A DNA stretch of 64,000 bases, from positions 24,044,075 through 24,108,074 of the forward strand of contig NC_026658.2 of the NCBI RefSeq assembly GCF_000004075.3, in the 5' to 3' direction. A model generated the notes under the pieces. The model saw only the letters and a list, made by a program, of their open reading frames with translations, was not told the DNA's origin and made no database searches. Below are positions 61,764 to 64,000 of the stretch, piece by piece. This DNA is from Cucumis sativus. Its lineage: Eukaryota; Streptophyta; Magnoliopsida; Cucurbitales; Cucurbitaceae. A program made the translations under genes and the position numbers. Within the stretch, counting starts at the first letter, position 1. Each line of letters begins with the position of its first letter.

Positions 61764-64000
61764 GACTTTTTTTATTAAAAAACCCAAATATTTATGTCCT
61801 TTTAGAGTTTTCTAAAATTATTATTTTCTGTTATCCTAACAGTAAATTGTCACTTAAGGTAAGGTTTGAATTTTGCAGGGAGAGGTGACGTGGATTATTT
61901 AAGAATCAAAGTCGAGTTGCTCTATAAAAAGAAGATGTCAATAAATTTTATAAAATGGTTTTACGGAATTTATCCAATTTATTTTGATCGTGAGATAACA
62001 TTGAGAAATAGGAATACGTTTTATCAAAGAATTTTCTGTGATTATTTCTAGTATGGAATGAGCCAATCATCCACTTTGGTATCTTATTGAACAAAAATGA
62101 TGATATTATTCCTCTGTTGATTAATAATTTCGATTTTTGGAAAGTATAATTATGCTACTAGTTTTATTGTTAAAAAAATCTATTTTTTTTGTCCTAAATA
62201 GATTTATATAAAATTTGTTATCTACTTGTTAAAGGTATTTTTTCAAAAAAAAAATCTATATTATAAATATGTGATGATAGTTTGCTATCTTTTATTGTTA
62301 ATTTTGCTATATTTTTAAAAAATCAATCCAAAGTAATTTTTAATTGAAAACAAACATACAAAATTAATTAATTAATTAATTAATCAAAGGTGGTGTAAAT
62401 TTTCTCTATTATCATGAAATAAGGTTATCTATATATTCATTATAATTACAAATTCAATCCTACAAATTTCCAGAATTCTATTAAGTGAATAGGTTCTTAA
62501 TTTTCTTTGTAAAAAATTAAAATTTATGGGGATAGTACACAAAATCAAAAGAAACTAATTAGACATATCTTTTTGGGACTTAAACTTATTAAACCTGTAA
62601 TTCTAACCTTTATATGTTTATGATCGTCACGATCTGATATTTTTGTTTAAAAAATCTTTACTTTGCTGGAGACAAACAAAGGTGATATATGCTTTTTTTT
62701 TTCTAAAAGTCCTTTTAACTTCTAATGTGCTACAAAAGTTTAAAATTGTACATATAAATAATAAACACTCAATCATGTTAGAAAAAAAGAGAACTTAGGT
62801 TTTGTGACAGAAAAATTAATGACTATGATTTAATATGCAAATGGTAAGTCTAGTTGATGCCTAATTGCATCAATCACATGGGCTATGAGACTCTATTTCC
62901 AACCTACAATACGCTTTTTGTTGTTTTAATTTAGATTAAAATATCATTTTGGTCTATATACTTTAAAATTTATTTAATTTTAGTTCGTATACTTCTAATA
63001 AATCTTATATATTACTCTCTTGAAGTTAATTTTATTAGAATTGATTAAGTAATATCTTAAATTGAAAGTTTAATACTAAAATTTGACACTTGAGTCATTT
63101 GGACTAACGAGAATAAGATGGTTGGAAATTACTAATGATGTCTGGAATAATAATAAGCCTGGAAATTAATGAGATTGCTGGGAATTAAGATATATGTGTA
63201 TGGTTGTACATAGAAATATTAGTAATTAAGAATGCATAAGAATAAATTCCTTTTGTATTTTATTTCTAAAACTAATCGTGAAATCTATATAAAATTTTAA
63301 TATATTAATTGATAAAAAATAAATCTTAATTCTAAATTTTAACAAAAATTGATTATTTAACCATCAAATAATAATATTAATTAAATTACCAATTATAAAT
63401 ATTTGTAAAATAAGTAATTTGACAGGGTAAATTTGATGAATGTGTACAATTGTAATGTATAAACAAATGATAAACTAACTATAATTATTAAGAAATAAAT
63501 TCATATTATGTTAATCATGATCATCATATTAACTAATTACAAATATAGAAAATTAATTAGTTGAAAATTTTATTGCATCCGTTGTTTATTTAAAATCTAA
63601 AGTATGAATATATATGTGCATATATAAACTAATTTATTGAATTAAAATAAAAAGTAGCATACATATATATATTAAATTGGAGTGGTTAAATTCACATAGT
63701 AGTTTAATTTTAATGTAATTTTATAAACAACAAATTTAATATTCACGTAATTATTTTAAATTAATTAATATTATATAAAATAGATGCACGGTGGTATTTT
63801 GAACTTTGTTTTCATTAAAATTATGATTAATTAAATATTAAAATTTTAAATGCAATTTTTCTATATTTTTTTTACCATAAAAAATATCTCTCTCGTAGTG
63901 ACCTAAAATCAAAACTGACATTCTTGATCTGCTATAAAATAGAGACAGAAAAGATTTTTTTTTTAAAAAAAAAAAAAGATATGCAAAAGGAAGAGTAATT

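Larger units (their letters stand above)
58166..64000. other. Gene-free AT-rich region to window end
   Basis: Nothing coding is supported. It holds two clear copies of the dispersed inverted repeat (59276 and 60548), fragments at about 61130 and 62224, and simple repeats: (TA)n at 61483-61507, (TTA)n at 61729-61759 and (TTAA)n at 62362-62384. Confidence 0.6.

Noticed and set aside
61610..61930. tRNA-like words (GGCATAGTTGAATG and a later GGTTTGAATTTTGC)
   Set aside because: The two boxes are about 240 bases apart and no cloverleaf can be drawn, so no tRNA or SINE call was made.
1..64000. CRISPR arrays, operons, rRNA genes, known microRNA sequences, organelle inserts and telomere-type repeats
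   Set aside because: None seen by reading. The introns and composition mark eukaryotic nuclear DNA. A formal search for microRNA and organelle matches was not possible.

Overview
This is plant nuclear DNA, almost certainly from a eudicot and probably from a cucurbit such as Cucumis. The genes are split by many GT-AG introns, the spacers are very A+T-rich, and several products are plant-specific. The cucurbit placement is an inference from the general look of the proteins and from a dispersed repeat with a TCTATCAATGATAGA-type core. It was not tested by a search.

Layout: (1) 1-3081, minus: 5' part of an AATL1/LHT8-type amino acid transporter, cut off by the window edge. (2) 3082-9582: AT-rich spacer with a 59-bp tandem repeat and GC islands. 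(3) 9583-11672, plus: thylakoidal processing peptidase, 6 exons, 369 aa. (4) 13847-15697, plus: secreted/ER glycoprotein resembling TUNICAMYCIN INDUCED 1, 3 exons, 399 aa. (5) 15698-20612: spacer with tandem duplications and retroelement-like remnants. (6) 20613-21967, plus: intact serpin, 2 exons, 399 aa, followed at 23309-23970 by a decayed serpin copy. (7) 29726-33474, plus: nucleobase-ascorbate transporter of the NAT3 type, 14 exons, 548 aa. (8) 35015-38167, minus: ADR1-type helper NLR with an RPW8-like N-terminus, 5 exons, 821 aa. (9) 42962-48367, plus: gamma-tubulin complex component 5, 16 coding exons, 984 aa. (10) 49973-57190, plus: CTC1, the large subunit of the telomeric CST complex, 16 exons, 1368 aa. 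(11) 57191-64000: probable CTC1 3' region, then a gene-free AT-rich stretch.

All splice models were built by hand from GT/AG sites, phase and family resemblance. Every complete gene closes in frame from ATG to stop. The genes do not form a pathway: this is an ordinary eukaryotic neighbourhood of independently transcribed genes. Points of interest are the serpin with a Gly-Cys-Cys reactive centre beside its pseudogene, the helper NLR, a Cys-rich cluster in CTC1, and a dispersed inverted-repeat family in the spacers. I found no clearly new multi-gene system, and no CRISPR array, rRNA or convincing tRNA gene.
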